In this document: one piece after another, positions 52,379-61,601 of the stretch
Layout: each line of letters opens with the position of its first letter
Numbering within the stretch: position 1 is the first letter of the stretch
From: Lachnoclostridium sp. An196
GTDB taxonomy: Bacteria; Bacillota; Clostridia; Lachnospirales; Lachnospiraceae
Assembly (NCBI RefSeq): GCF_002160135.1
Contig: NZ_NFJZ01000006.1
Span: forward strand, 1 to 64,000
DNA: 64,000 bases
Direction of reading: 5' to 3'
Program-made: the position numbers and the translations under genes
The notes under the pieces: generated by a model
The model's database searches: none
What the model was told of the DNA's origin: nothing
Seen by the model: only the letters and a program-made list of their open reading frames with translations

Positions 52379-52555
52379 CTAGTTATATTTACGCTTTCTT
52401 GCAGCTTCGGATTTTTTCTTGCGCTTTACGCTTGGCTTCTCATAATGCTCTCTCTTGCGGATCTCCTGCTGAATTCCCGCTTTCGCGCAGTTTCTTTTGA
52501 AACGACGTAATGCGCTGTCCAAAGTCTCGTTCTCTTTAACGATTACATTTGACAT
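52379..52555 (-). CDS. rpsU: 30S ribosomal protein S21
   Basis: A 58-residue basic ribosomal protein. Translation from ATG at 52555 gives [18 protein letters not shown], then [19 protein letters not shown] and a Lys/Arg-rich tail ([14 protein letters not shown]). S21 helps base pairing of the anti-Shine-Dalgarno sequence. The gene is monocistronic, with a consensus promoter, a leader of about 70 bases carrying a hairpin, and its own terminator. Confidence 0.95.
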   Translation of the reverse strand: MSNVIVKENETLDSALRRFKRNCAKAGIQQEIRKREHYEKPSVKRKKKSEAARKRKYN

Positions 52556-52577
52556 ACTATCACACCTAACCTCCCTC

Positions 52578-52605
52578 CAGTTGTGTATTGTGCCAAATAC
52601 AACTG
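52578..52605 (-). promoter_or_regulatory. rpsU: leader hairpin of rpsU
   Basis: In the transcript leader CAGTTGTATT and AATACACAACTG pair into a stem with a two-base bulge and a short loop. It lies between the promoter and the ribosome binding site GGAGGGAGG. It could be a site of feedback control, as known for other ribosomal protein leaders, but no function is proven. Confidence 0.45.
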
Positions 52606-52631
52606 TCTGGGTATTTTATCGCACTGCATTT

Positions 52632-52660
52632 ATTATATGGGGCACATCTCGTTTTGTCAA
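52632..52660 (-). promoter_or_regulatory. rpsU: consensus sigma-A promoter of rpsU
   Basis: TTGACA (52655-52660) and TATAAT (52632-52637) are both perfect and 17 bases apart on the minus strand, the best promoter in the window. It starts about 15 bases after the alaS stop. Confidence 0.9.
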
Positions 52661-52674
52661 CAGATTTTTCAATT

Positions 52675-55314
52675 TTATTTCATCTGGTCTTCCAGGACTT
52701 CTGTTACTTTAGCGAGCGCCTCATCGATGCCGGCAGGATTCTTGCCTCCGGCCTGCGCCATGTTCGGACGTCCGCCTCCTCCTCCGCCTACGCATACGGC
52801 GATGGCTTTGATCAGATTTCCTGCATGAGCTCCTGCTTTCATCGCTCCGTCCGTCGCTGTAGCCATCAGACTGACTTTGCCGTCCGCCGCCGACGCCAGG
52901 ACAACCACGCCTTCTCCCAGCTTCTCTTTGAGCTGGTCTCCGAGATCCCGAAGGCCGTTCATATCCACGCCGTCCACGCGGGCAGCCAGAACCTTCACGC
53001 CTTTTACTTCTTTTATCTGATCCATCACATCGCCCAGAGCGTCCTTCGCAGCCTTGCTCTTCAGAGACTCATTCTCGCTCTGCAGAGCTTTTACCTCGGC
53101 CAGCAGATGTCCGATCTTCTCCGGTACAGACGCCGGGGACGCTTTCAGAAGCTTCGCCGCCTCCGCGAGCACTGCTTCCTGCTCTCTGTAATACGCGAAC
53201 ACGCCCTCGCCGGTCAGCGCTTCGATACGGCGCACACCGGCCGCGATACCGGATTCCGAAACAATCTTGAACGCCGTGATCACGCCGGTATTCGCCACAT
53301 GGGTGCCGCCGCAGAGCTCCCTGGAGAAATCTCCCATGGATACCACGCGCACATTCTCGGAATATTTTTCATCGAAAAGAGCCATGGCCCCGTTCTTCTT
53401 CGCTTCCTCCAGGCTCATCACCTGTGTCGTCACCGGAAGAGCCGCACTGATCTCTTTATTGACCAGTGCCTCTGCCTGAGCGATCTCTTCCGCTGTCATA
53501 GGCTGGAAATGAGCGAAATCAAAACGCAGGCGGTCCGGAGTCACCAGAGATCCTTTCTGCTCCACATGGTTGCCCAGCACCGTCTTCAGGGCTTTCTGCA
53601 GCAGATGGGTAGCGCTGTGGTTCTTACAGGTGGCGGAACGCTCTGCTTCGTCCACATGCAGCGTTACCTGATCGCCCACACGGATCATGCCTTTGGTCAT
53701 ACGTCCTACATGACCTACTTTTCCGCCCAGCAGTTTGATGGTATCTTCTACCACAAACTCCGCGCCGTCCACGGTGATCACGCCTTTATCTCCTACCTGG
53801 CCGCCCATGGTGGCGTAGAACGGAGTCTCTTTTACAAAGACCGTGCCTGCCTGTCCGTCGGTCAGCGCCTCTACAATCTCATTCTCCGTCGTCAGCACGG
53901 TCACTTCAGATCTGTATTCCAGGTGATCGTATCCTACAAATTCTGTGGTTACAGACGGATCGATCTCATCATATACGGTAGCGTCCGCTCCCATATAGTT
54001 GGTCACTTCGCGCGCCTCTCTGGCCTTCACCCTCTGCTCTTCCATACAGGCGCGGAAGCCTTCTTCATCCACTCCGTAATCCTTCTCTTCCAGGATCTCT
54101 TTCGTCAGATCCAGCGGGAATCCATAGGTGTCGTACAGGCGGAACGCGTCTGCTCCGGACAGCGTCTTCTCCCCTGTCTCCTGCATCTTCTTTTCCAGGT
54201 CTGCCAGAATGCTTAAGCCCTGGTCGATGGTCTTGTTGAATTTATCTTCTTCCTGAGAAAGGACTTTAAAGATAAACTCCCTTCTCTCTTCCAGTTCCGG
54301 ATAACCGTCTTCGGAACCCTCGATCACGGTCTCGCTCAGACGGGACAGGAACTTTCCGTCGATCCCCAGCAGACGTCCGTGACGGGCCGCACGGCGGATC
54401 AGACGGCGGAGCACATAGCCGCGTCCTTCATTGGTGGGCATGATTCCGTCAGAGATCATGAAAGTGGCAGAACGGATATGGTCCGTGATCAGACGGATAG
54501 ACACGTCCTTATTCTCATCTTCATGATACGCGCAGCGGGCGAACTCGCAGACCTTGTCACGCAGCGCGCGCACAGTATCCACATCAAAGATAGAATCCAC
54601 GTCCTGAACTACGGACGCCAGACGCTCCAGTCCCATACCGGTATCGATATTTTTCTGTTTCAGCTCGGTATAATGGTTGTTTCCGTCATTTTCAAACTGG
54701 GTAAACACATTGTTCCAGATCTCCATATAGCGGTCGCAGTCGCATCCTACTGTGCATCCCGGTTTTCCGCAGCCGTATTTCTCTCCGCGGTCATAGTAGA
54801 TCTCAGAACAGGGGCCGCAGGGACCTGCGCCGTGCTCCCAGAAGTTGTCCTCTTTGCCGAAACGATAGATCCTGTCCGCCGGGATCCCGATCTCTTTATT
54901 CCAGATATCAAAGGCTTCGTCGTCGTCCAGATATACGGATGGATAAAGACGGTCCGGATCCAGTCCCACCACTTCTGTCAGAAATTCCCAGGACCAGTGG
55001 ATCGCCTCTCTCTTAAAATAATCGCCAAAAGAGAAGTTTCCAAGCATCTCGAAAAAGGTGCCGTGGCGGGCAGTCTTTCCCACATTCTCAATGTCTCCGG
55101 TACGGATACATTTCTGGCACGTCGTCACCCTTCTTCTGGGCGGGATCTCCGCGCCTGTAAAGTATGGCTTCAGGGGAGCCATACCTGAATTGATCAGCAG
55201 CAAGCTCTTGTCGTTGTGTGGAACGAGCGAAAAACTCTTCATCTTCAGATGCCCTTTGCTCTCAAAAAAATCCAGGAACATCCTGCGCAGCTCATTTACG
55301 CCGTATTGCTTCAC
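52675..55314 (-). CDS. alaS: alanyl-tRNA synthetase
   Basis: An 879-residue enzyme charging tRNA-Ala. The class II catalytic domain has LRRMFLDFFESKGH, INSGMAPLKPYFTG, TTCQKCIRTGDIENVG and NMGMGLERLA-like DTGMGLERLASVV. The editing domain carries the zinc motif NHSATHLLQKAL with later ELCGGTHVANTG. The C-terminal domain has coiled coil and GGGGGGRPNMAQAGG. Length is normal. Confidence 0.98.
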   Translation of the reverse strand: MKQYGVNELRRMFLDFFESKGHLKMKSFSLVPHNDKSLLLINSGMAPLKPYFTGAEIPPRRRVTTCQKCIRTGDIENVGKTARHGTFFEMLGNFSFGDYFKREAIHWSWEFLTEVVGLDPDRLYPSVYLDDDEAFDIWNKEIGIPADRIYRFGKEDNFWEHGAGPCGPCSEIYYDRGEKYGCGKPGCTVGCDCDRYMEIWNNVFTQFENDGNNHYTELKQKNIDTGMGLERLASVVQDVDSIFDVDTVRALRDKVCEFARCAYHEDENKDVSIRLITDHIRSATFMISDGIMPTNEGRGYVLRRLIRRAARHGRLLGIDGKFLSRLSETVIEGSEDGYPELEERREFIFKVLSQEEDKFNKTIDQGLSILADLEKKMQETGEKTLSGADAFRLYDTYGFPLDLTKEILEEKDYGVDEEGFRACMEEQRVKAREAREVTNYMGADATVYDEIDPSVTTEFVGYDHLEYRSEVTVLTTENEIVEALTDGQAGTVFVKETPFYATMGGQVGDKGVITVDGAEFVVEDTIKLLGGKVGHVGRMTKGMIRVGDQVTLHVDEAERSATCKNHSATHLLQKALKTVLGNHVEQKGSLVTPDRLRFDFAHFQPMTAEEIAQAEALVNKEISAALPVTTQVMSLEEAKKNGAMALFDEKYSENVRVVSMGDFSRELCGGTHVANTGVITAFKIVSESGIAAGVRRIEALTGEGVFAYYREQEAVLAEAAKLLKASPASVPEKIGHLLAEVKALQSENESLKSKAAKDALGDVMDQIKEVKGVKVLAARVDGVDMNGLRDLGDQLKEKLGEGVVVLASAADGKVSLMATATDGAMKAGAHAGNLIKAIAVCVGGGGGGRPNMAQAGGKNPAGIDEALAKVTEVLEDQMK

Positions 55315-55370
55315 TTTTATTTCCTCCTATCGAAAACCGCGTCCGCGGCTGACATACTCACATGTTGATT

Positions 55371-55399
55371 ATGATAGCACACGTTCGGGGCGACCGCAA
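55371..55399 (-). promoter_or_regulatory. alaS: sigma-A type promoter of alaS
   Basis: TTGCGG (55394-55399) and TATCAT (55371-55376) are 17 bases apart on the minus strand, about 57 bases before the alaS start. The leader is too short for a T-box and none is visible. Confidence 0.45.
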
Positions 55400-55556
55400 G
55401 ATGAAAATACGCCCGGGACGCTTTCAGGGCGCTTTCAATCTTTCACAATCTTAATAAACTCTTCCATATCTCTTAATACTACTGTAAACACTTCCGATCC
55501 CATCCATGTTATGATGATTTTAATTCATACACAGCATGATTACGGGAGGGATTCCT

Positions 55557-56828
55557 ATGAGCAATATATCAAAAATCTGCGGAATGATTTTCTTTAGTCT
55601 CACAGCTCTGTCCGGATGTTCTTTTGGAACGGTAAAGGCTCCCGAGGCGGTGCGGATCGAACCTCAGTACACAGAAGAAGAATTGGCCGCCATGCGCCGG
55701 GAGGAGGAACTGGTACCCATTCTTGACGAGGCCGCCGGACTGGCGAAAGGATATTATTATGATGAAGCGCTCGCCTGCCTGTCCCGTGTTCCGGACGAAT
55801 TTTCAGAGGATCCGGAGGTTACAGAGGCAGCCACTTCCTATTCTGCCGCCAAAGACGCTTTTGTCCCCTATGAGCAGCCTGTGCGCCATATCTTCTTTCA
55901 TTCTCTGATCGTGGATACGGATCTGGCGTTTGACGGAGACTACATGGAAAACGGGTATAATTACTGGATGACGACCGTGGATGAATTCCGGGCCATACTG
56001 GAAGAACTGTATGCCAATCAGTACATTCTGATCGACATTCATGACCTGAATGACGTGCAGACTGCAAAAGACGGTACTGTTGCTCTGGTCCCGTCCGCTC
56101 CCATGGTGCCGGAGGGAAAGATCCCCCTGGTACTGTCCGTAGACGACGTGAATTATTATGACTATATGAAAACCGACGGATTCGCCCGAAATCTGATGCT
56201 GGATGAAGAGGGAAACGTAAAGAATCTCTACATAGATGAAAACGGCCAGGAAACGGTCGGCGACTATGATGTGGTTCCGATCCTGGACGCGTTCGTGGAA
56301 GAGCATCCGGATTTTTCTCTGCGCGGAGCCAAAGGGCTGCTGGCGCTGACCGGTTATGAAGGAGCTCTGGGATACCGTACCAACGACCCGGAAAACCCGA
56401 ATCTGGAACAGGATAAAGAGACCGTCCGCTCCGTCGCCGCTCGTCTAAAAGAGACCGGATGGCAGTTCGCCTGCCACGGCTACGGTCACAAGCACACGGC
56501 ACAGATCTCTTATGACTCTCTGGCAGCCGATACTTCCCGGTGGAGAGAAGAAGTCGGCAGTCTGGTAGGCGATACGGATGTATACATCTATCCCTATGGA
56601 GAAGAGATCGAGTATCCCGGCGATAAGCTGACGCTTCTCCAATCCGAAGGCTTCCGCTACTTCTGCGGCGTATGGTCTACCCAGGCCTTCGTGTCCGTAA
56701 AAGACACCTATGTGCGTCAGACCCGCTGCAATCTGGACGGACTCACCATGAAAACCCGCCCGGAAGCAGTCGCTGATCTGATCGATGTCTCAAAAGTGCT
56801 GGATCCGGCGCGTCCGGAATTAAAGTGA
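55557..56828 (+). CDS. polysaccharide deacetylase-like lipoprotein
   Basis: A 423-residue exported protein. A lipoprotein signal (MIFFSLTALSGCSFG, lipobox LSGC) is followed by a helical segment of about 90 residues and a NodB-like domain. Motif 1 is LVLSVDDVNYY (both Asp kept, though the usual TFDDG is altered), motif 2 is CHGYGHKH (His-x3-His) and motif 3 YIYPYGEEI. It would remove acetyl groups from peptidoglycan or another surface glycan. The start at 55557 follows GGGAGGG. It is a lone plus-strand gene, and its end overlaps that of rnhA by nine bases, tail to tail. Confidence 0.82.
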   Translation: MSNISKICGMIFFSLTALSGCSFGTVKAPEAVRIEPQYTEEELAAMRREEELVPILDEAAGLAKGYYYDEALACLSRVPDEFSEDPEVTEAATSYSAAKDAFVPYEQPVRHIFFHSLIVDTDLAFDGDYMENGYNYWMTTVDEFRAILEELYANQYILIDIHDLNDVQTAKDGTVALVPSAPMVPEGKIPLVLSVDDVNYYDYMKTDGFARNLMLDEEGNVKNLYIDENGQETVGDYDVVPILDAFVEEHPDFSLRGAKGLLALTGYEGALGYRTNDPENPNLEQDKETVRSVAARLKETGWQFACHGYGHKHTAQISYDSLAADTSRWREEVGSLVGDTDVYIYPYGEEIEYPGDKLTLLQSEGFRYFCGVWSTQAFVSVKDTYVRQTRCNLDGLTMKTRPEAVADLIDVSKVLDPARPELK

Positions 56829-57296
56829 TGCCACATCGTCGATCAGGTCGTCTCCGTCTGCCGCCGAAGTGGCCAGTTTATCGCAGCGTTCATTCTGAGC
56901 ATGGCCGTCATGGCCCTTGACCCAGATAAAAGTCACCTGATGCGGTTCCATTGCTTTCAGCAGACGTTTCCACAGATCAGGATTTTTCACCGGCTTTTTC
57001 TGGCTGTTGACCCAGTTCTTCTTCACCCAGGAGTCAATCCAGTGCTGATTGAAGGCGTCCACAAGATATTTGGAATCTGAATACAATTCCACCTGGCAGG
57101 GGCGCGTAAGCGCCTCCAGCCCGGCGATGGCCGCCATCAGTTCCATGCGGTTGTTCGTCGTTTTTTTATATCCCTGGGACAATTCCCGGATATGTTCTTC
57201 TCCTTTGCTGTCGGTACAGGACAGGATCGTCCCGTACCCTCCCGGTCCGTCGGGGTTGCCCCGCGCCGACCCGTCTGTATAAATCTTCACTAGCAT
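56820..57296 (-). CDS. rnhA: ribonuclease HI
   Basis: A 158-residue nuclease cutting RNA in RNA-DNA hybrids. The four catalytic acids are in KIYTDGSARGNP (Asp), TTNNRMELMAAIAGL (Glu), LYSDSKYLVDAFN (Asp) and GHDGHAQNERCDKLA (Asp position is read in this His-rich end motif with the following Asp). The start at ATG 57296 has GGAG upstream and overlaps the stop of the metallo-hydrolase gene; GTG 57305 is less likely. Confidence 0.93.
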   Translation of the reverse strand: MLVKIYTDGSARGNPDGPGGYGTILSCTDSKGEEHIRELSQGYKKTTNNRMELMAAIAGLEALTRPCQVELYSDSKYLVDAFNQHWIDSWVKKNWVNSQKKPVKNPDLWKRLLKAMEPHQVTFIWVKGHDGHAQNERCDKLATSAADGDDLIDDVASL

Positions 57297-57985
57297 AATA
57301 TCCACTCCTGTCCCGTATATGCCACATCCTGGAAAGGCCCGAGCAGGCCTTTCATTTCATCCAGTTTTCTGACCTTCCGGCATACCGAATAGTCTCCCCA
57401 GCAGTGCATGGGAAATACTGCCTCTGCATGAGTATGCTCGAGGAAATACTTCATTCCCCAATAGTAAGCGTCTCCCAGCCGGGGATCCAGCGGTACAAAT
57501 GCCGCATCCAGCTCTTCCCCCTCCAGCTTGTCCACTTCCCGCTTATAGTTGGCGGCCATATTGTTGTTCCATGCCTTGTCCTCGCCGTCCCAGTGCCACC
57601 AGTTCAAATCGCCCGCATGATAGATCTTCTTTCCATCTGCCCGGACCACATAGGCTACGCCCATGTCCGTAGAACGTAAGGTTCGCACCTTCAGAGCGCC
57701 GAACTCATACTCTTCTCTCGCTCTCACGCTGTGGATCCAGTCCTTCCGTTCCTCCGGCCGGAAACGGATATCCCTCGACAGGATATATTCCGCATCGGGA
57801 AATACCGCTTTTAATTCCAGGATTTTTCTCTGAAAATGATCCTGATGGGCATGGCTGTTCAGAAACCATACTTTTTTTCCATCCGGGATACGCGGCAGGT
57901 CTCCTTCCCCGTAATAATCGAAAATCAGGACATTTTCCTCCAGTTCCACGGCAAAACTGCTGTGAAAAATATATGTAACTTTCAT
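57290..57985 (-). CDS. MBL-fold metallohydrolase
   Basis: A 231-residue metallo-beta-lactamase fold protein. Metal motif FLNSHAHQDHFQRKI (HxHxDH) is intact, followed by KIYHAGDLNWWHWDGED (Asp ligand) and VFPMHCWGDYSV (last His). It resembles UlaG-like/RomA-like hydrolases of broad function; the substrate is unknown. A strong hairpin lies in its leader at 58006-58045. Confidence 0.88.
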   Translation of the reverse strand: MKVTYIFHSSFAVELEENVLIFDYYGEGDLPRIPDGKKVWFLNSHAHQDHFQRKILELKAVFPDAEYILSRDIRFRPEERKDWIHSVRAREEYEFGALKVRTLRSTDMGVAYVVRADGKKIYHAGDLNWWHWDGEDKAWNNNMAANYKREVDKLEGEELDAAFVPLDPRLGDAYYWGMKYFLEHTHAEAVFPMHCWGDYSVCRKVRKLDEMKGLLGPFQDVAYTGQEWILC

Positions 57986-58005
57986 CTTTGGCTCCTTTTG
58001 TTCCT

Positions 58006-58045
58006 GCGCGGATCTATAGCGGGTGATATTCCCGCAGATCCGCGC
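58006..58045. other. strong bulged hairpin between spoIVA and the MBL-fold gene
   Basis: GCGCGGATCT (58006-58015) is a perfect complement of 58036-58045. An inner GCGGG/CCCGC stem (58019-58023 and 58031-58035) continues it after a three-base bulge, closing a seven-base loop. On the minus strand it lies after the spoIVA stop, without a U-tract, and about 20 bases before the metallo-hydrolase start. Confidence 0.6.
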
Positions 58046-58106
58046 TCTCTATTAATATACCTTACGAAGGCTGTGAAGTCAAACATCCTGTACCAGCCGG
58101 CATCCG

Positions 58107-59597
58107 TCAGATGATGATGCACACCAGTCCGCCGTTGGAGTCGTTTACGATCTTTTTCATGGTATCCTGCAGCTTCTCCTGACTTTCCTCCCCGATCTGA
58201 TACAGTTTGCTCCGGATACCGTCCTCCACCAGCTCTTCTACAGTTTTCCCGAAGATGTTGATTTTCCAAATCCCATCATCTTCCGCTCGGCCTTCCTGAA
58301 TGTAACGGATCAGGTCTTTCGCCTGTTCCTCGCTGCCCACGATAGGCGCGATCTCCGTCTCGATATCAGCCCGGATCATGTGTACCGACGGTGAAAATGC
58401 CCGGAGTTTCACGCCGTATTTTCCTCCCTGATGGATCAGCACCGGGTCTTCTATGGTGATCTCATCCCGTTCCGGCAGTACCATGCCGTATCCTTTCTGG
58501 CGGACCGCGTCCATAGCCCGGATCACTTTTCCGTACTGCCGCTGCATGGCGGACAGCTCTTTCAATTGTCCGATCAGGTCGTATTCATCCCGCAGCTCCA
58601 TACCGGTCAGTTCACTGAGCATCTGATAATACCCGGATTCCTCCATCGTAACTGTATAGATCACCACTCCACGGCTCAGCGCCACCTGTTCCAGCTTGAT
58701 CTTACGGATGGCGGGCCCTTCGCAGTCGGTTCTCACATTTCCCACGTCCCGGAGTACGCGGAATTCTCCCATCATCTCTTTTCCCTTGCGGATCACTTCC
58801 TGCTTCGCGGGATGTTCCACGGGAAGCATTTCCACCCAGCTTGGCATATGGAATTCCACCTCTATCAGAGGAAATTCCAGCAGGATCTGCTCCAGGATCA
58901 TGGAGATATCTTCTTTTTTCAGCTGTTCGCAGTTGACCGGAAGTACGGGCACCTGGTATTTTGCGAACTTTTCCTCTGCCGTCTTCCGGACGCTGTCGCT
59001 GAAGGGTCTCGTGGTATTAAGCAGGATCACGAACGGTTTCCCCAGCTTTTTCAGTTCTTCCACTGTCCGTTCTTCCGCCGGCTGATAGTTTGCCGCCGGG
59101 ATATCTCCAAAACTGCCGTCGCAGGTGACGACGATCCCGATGGTGGAGTGATCATGGATCACTTTATGAGTCCCGATCTCTGCTGCCTTTGTAAAAGGGA
59201 TCTCTTCCTGAAACCAGGGCGTCTTCACTTTCCGTTCCACCTCGTTCTCCAGATGCCCTGCCGCACCGTTCACCATATAGCCCACGCAGTCGATCAGGCG
59301 GATCTTCACAGGGATCTCTCCTCCCACCTTGATCTCAACCGCTTCCTTAGGAACAAATTTGGGTTCCGTGGTCATAATTGTCTTGCCGCCTGCCGACTGG
59401 GGAAGTTCGTCTGTGGCACGCTCCCTTTCGTGTATGTCTTCCATATTCGGAAGTACCAGAAGATCCATGAATCTTTTGATGAACGTGGATTTTCCGGTCC
59501 GCACAGGGCCGACCACTCCTATGTAGATCTCACCCCCTGTACGCTCTTTAATATCCTGATACAGGTAAAATTCTTTCTTGTCCTGAACTGATTCCAT
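58107..59597 (-). CDS. spoIVA: stage IV sporulation protein A, spore coat ATPase
   Basis: A 496-residue protein that polymerises on the forespore surface as base of the coat. The N-terminal P-loop is VGVVGPVRTGKSTFIKRF-like (GVVGPVRTGKST), then LIDCVGYMVNGAAGH and GIVVTCDGSFGDIPAANY. The C-terminal end SNGGLVCIII matches the anchoring segment of the family. Start at 59597 follows GGGAGGG; the frame opens at 59615 without a site. The presence of this gene marks the organism as a spore former. The ribosome binding site lies inside a hairpin (59605-59637). Confidence 0.97.
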   Translation of the reverse strand: MESVQDKKEFYLYQDIKERTGGEIYIGVVGPVRTGKSTFIKRFMDLLVLPNMEDIHERERATDELPQSAGGKTIMTTEPKFVPKEAVEIKVGGEIPVKIRLIDCVGYMVNGAAGHLENEVERKVKTPWFQEEIPFTKAAEIGTHKVIHDHSTIGIVVTCDGSFGDIPAANYQPAEERTVEELKKLGKPFVILLNTTRPFSDSVRKTAEEKFAKYQVPVLPVNCEQLKKEDISMILEQILLEFPLIEVEFHMPSWVEMLPVEHPAKQEVIRKGKEMMGEFRVLRDVGNVRTDCEGPAIRKIKLEQVALSRGVVIYTVTMEESGYYQMLSELTGMELRDEYDLIGQLKELSAMQRQYGKVIRAMDAVRQKGYGMVLPERDEITIEDPVLIHQGGKYGVKLRAFSPSVHMIRADIETEIAPIVGSEEQAKDLIRYIQEGRAEDDGIWKINIFGKTVEELVEDGIRSKLYQIGEESQEKLQDTMKKIVNDSNGGLVCIII

Positions 59598-59604
59598 AAA
59601 AATA

Positions 59605-59637
59605 CCCTCCCACATTTGTTCTAAATATATGGGAGGG
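59605..59637 (-). promoter_or_regulatory. spoIVA: hairpin covering the spoIVA ribosome binding site
   Basis: CCCTCCCA (59605-59612) and TGGGAGGG (59630-59637) are exact complements around a 17-base loop. On the minus strand the 3' arm is the GGGAGGG that acts as the spoIVA ribosome binding site, followed by TATTTTT before the start. The same structure, with its GC-rich stem and T-run, might end transcripts from icd. A weak sigma-E-like sequence (TCATAAAA and CATATATT) overlaps the 5' side. Confidence 0.55.
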
Positions 59638-59671
59638 ATTCTTATTTTATGATGTCAGCCGGAAAATTTTA

Positions 59672-60886
59672 TCATGCGTCCAGCATCTTCTCCATCTCTG
59701 CACGTACCTCGCGGATGAAATCCTGTGAGTTCAGCACCGTCACATCTTTCAGTTCCGTGATCAGCGCCAGATCCTTCGTCATCTTGCCGGATTCAATCGT
59801 GTGAATGGAAGCCTGCTCCAGCACGTCCGCAAAGTGTACCAGTTCCGGAAGCCGGTCCAGCTCTCCTCTCTTACGGAGCGCTCCGCTCCAGGCAAAGATC
59901 GTCGCCATAGAGTTCGTGGAAGTCTCTTCCCCTTTCAGGTGCTTGTAGTAATGTCTCTGAACTGTCCCGTGAGCCGCTTCATATTCATAATATCCGTGAG
60001 GCGACACCAGCACAGAGGTCATCATGGCAAGAGAGCCGAATGCCGTCGCCACCAGATCGCTCATCACGTCGCCGTCATAATTCTTGCAGGCCCAGATAAA
60101 TCCGCCCTCAGATTTAATCACCCGCGCTACCGCGTCGTCAATCAGAGTGTAGAAATATGTAATGCCCGCTTCCTGGAATTTTTCTTTGTATTCTTTCTCA
60201 TAAGTTTCCTGAAAAATGTCTTTGAAATGATGGTCATATTTCTTTGAAATAGTATCTTTTGTAGCAAACCACAGATCCTGCTTCGTATCCAGCGCGTACT
60301 GAAAGCAGCTCTTCGCAAAACTCTCGATGGAGTCGTCCAGATTGTGCACGCCCTGTACGATACCCGGACCCTTGAATTCATGGACAGTTACGGATTCCCG
60401 GTTCCCTTCTGTATCCGTATATACCATCTCCACCTTCCCCGGTCCCGGGACGGACATCTCAACGCCCTTATAAATATCTCCATAGGCATGACGTGCCAGA
60501 GTGATCGGCTTCTTCCAGGTCTTCACATAAGGCTCAATCCCTTTTACAATGATCGGAGCGCGGAACACGGTGCCGTCCAGGATAGCGCGGATCGTACCGT
60601 TGGGGCTCTTCCACATCTCCTTCAGCCCATATTCCTCCACTCTCGCCGCATTGGGAGTAATGGTGGCGCATTTCACCGCCACGCCGTATTTCTTGGTGGC
60701 TTCCGCAGAGTCTGCCGTCACCTGGTCGTTGGTGCGGTCGCGGTTCTTAAGTCCCAGATCATAGTACTCTGTCTTCAGATCCACAAACGGAAGCAGAAGC
60801 TCCTCTTTGATCATCTGCCAGAGAATCCTGGTCATCTCGTCGCCGTCCATTTCTACCAGAGGCGTCGTCATCTTGATCTTTTCCAT
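59672..60886 (-). CDS. icd: NADP-dependent isocitrate dehydrogenase
   Basis: A 404-residue enzyme of the eukaryote-like type II subfamily. It opens with [20 protein letters not shown], has [19 protein letters not shown], the NADP/metal region [19 protein letters not shown] and [13 protein letters not shown]. It converts isocitrate to 2-oxoglutarate. Downstream of the citrate synthase-like gene and its GntR regulator, 34 bases after the latter, so the three supply glutamate precursors. No aconitase gene is in the window. Confidence 0.95.
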   Translation of the reverse strand: MEKIKMTTPLVEMDGDEMTRILWQMIKEELLLPFVDLKTEYYDLGLKNRDRTNDQVTADSAEATKKYGVAVKCATITPNAARVEEYGLKEMWKSPNGTIRAILDGTVFRAPIIVKGIEPYVKTWKKPITLARHAYGDIYKGVEMSVPGPGKVEMVYTDTEGNRESVTVHEFKGPGIVQGVHNLDDSIESFAKSCFQYALDTKQDLWFATKDTISKKYDHHFKDIFQETYEKEYKEKFQEAGITYFYTLIDDAVARVIKSEGGFIWACKNYDGDVMSDLVATAFGSLAMMTSVLVSPHGYYEYEAAHGTVQRHYYKHLKGEETSTNSMATIFAWSGALRKRGELDRLPELVHFADVLEQASIHTIESGKMTKDLALITELKDVTVLNSQDFIREVRAEMEKMLDA

Positions 60887-60920
60887 CTGTCTGTTCTCCT
60901 TACTTTGCTATTTGGTCTGA

Positions 60921-61601
60921 CTATAAAATATTGTCCAGTCCGTACATCTGGATACTTTCTATCGCCCGGCTGATGTGCTGCCTGGCAAGTTCCTCCGCCA
61001 GATCCGGGCGCTTGTCCCGGATGGCTTCAAAGATCGCTCTGTGTTCCTGGGTCGATTTGACCGACCGGTTCTGGAACGCGATCGTCGCTTTTCGTACCCG
61101 CTTTACATAATCGTGCAGATCCGAAAGCACATGCTGCAGAATACGGCTATTGGACGCTTCATACAATTGTTCGTGAAACAGATTGTCCAGCTCATGGAGT
61201 TTTTCATAATTATTCTTCTCGGTATGATATTCTGTCAGGCAAATAATCTCCTCCATGCTGTCCAGCTGCTCTTTTGTCACCTGCTCCGCTGCCCATCTGG
61301 CGCAGAGCCCTTCCAGCGTGGAGCGGATATTATAGATATCCTTTACATCTTTTGCTGTAATGGCATTTACATACGCTCCCCTGTTGGGAATAATCGTCAC
61401 CAGTCCCTCCAGTTCCAGCTGGCGAAGGGCCTCCCGAACCGGAGTTCTGCTTACTCCCAGTTCCGTACCGATGGCTGTTTCCTTGAGTTCTGTATTCTGC
61501 TCATATTTTCCGCTCAGGATGTCTTCACGTATGCTCTCATATACTCTCCCCCTCAGAGAATACCTGTCCCGGTTCTCTTTGGGGTCGTGCATCTCATTCA
61601 T
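60921..61601 (-). CDS. GntR family regulator, FadR/FCD type
   Basis: A 226-residue regulator. The N-terminal winged helix has LRGRVYESIREDILSGKYEQ and TELGVSRTPVREALRQLELEGLV. The C-terminal FCD domain has IRSTLEGLCARWAAEQV and NSRILQHVLSDLHDYV with His ligands for a metal (HELDNLFHEQLYE). It overlaps the stop of the citrate synthase-like gene. It probably senses a carboxylate such as citrate and binds the TTGTATACAA palindrome at 63035-63044. Confidence 0.9.
   Translation of the reverse strand: MNEMHDPKENRDRYSLRGRVYESIREDILSGKYEQNTELKETAIGTELGVSRTPVREALRQLELEGLVTIIPNRGAYVNAITAKDVKDIYNIRSTLEGLCARWAAEQVTKEQLDSMEEIICLTEYHTEKNNYEKLHELDNLFHEQLYEASNSRILQHVLSDLHDYVKRVRKATIAFQNRSVKSTQEHRAIFEAIRDKRPDLAEELARQHISRAIESIQMYGLDNIL

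Noticed and set aside
52588-54216. A 542-residue plus-strand open frame
   Set aside because: It is entirely antisense to alaS, and its translation shows no protein-like features.
55315-55400. T-box leader before alaS
   Set aside because: The leader is under 100 bases and lacks the T-box sequence and specifier loop.
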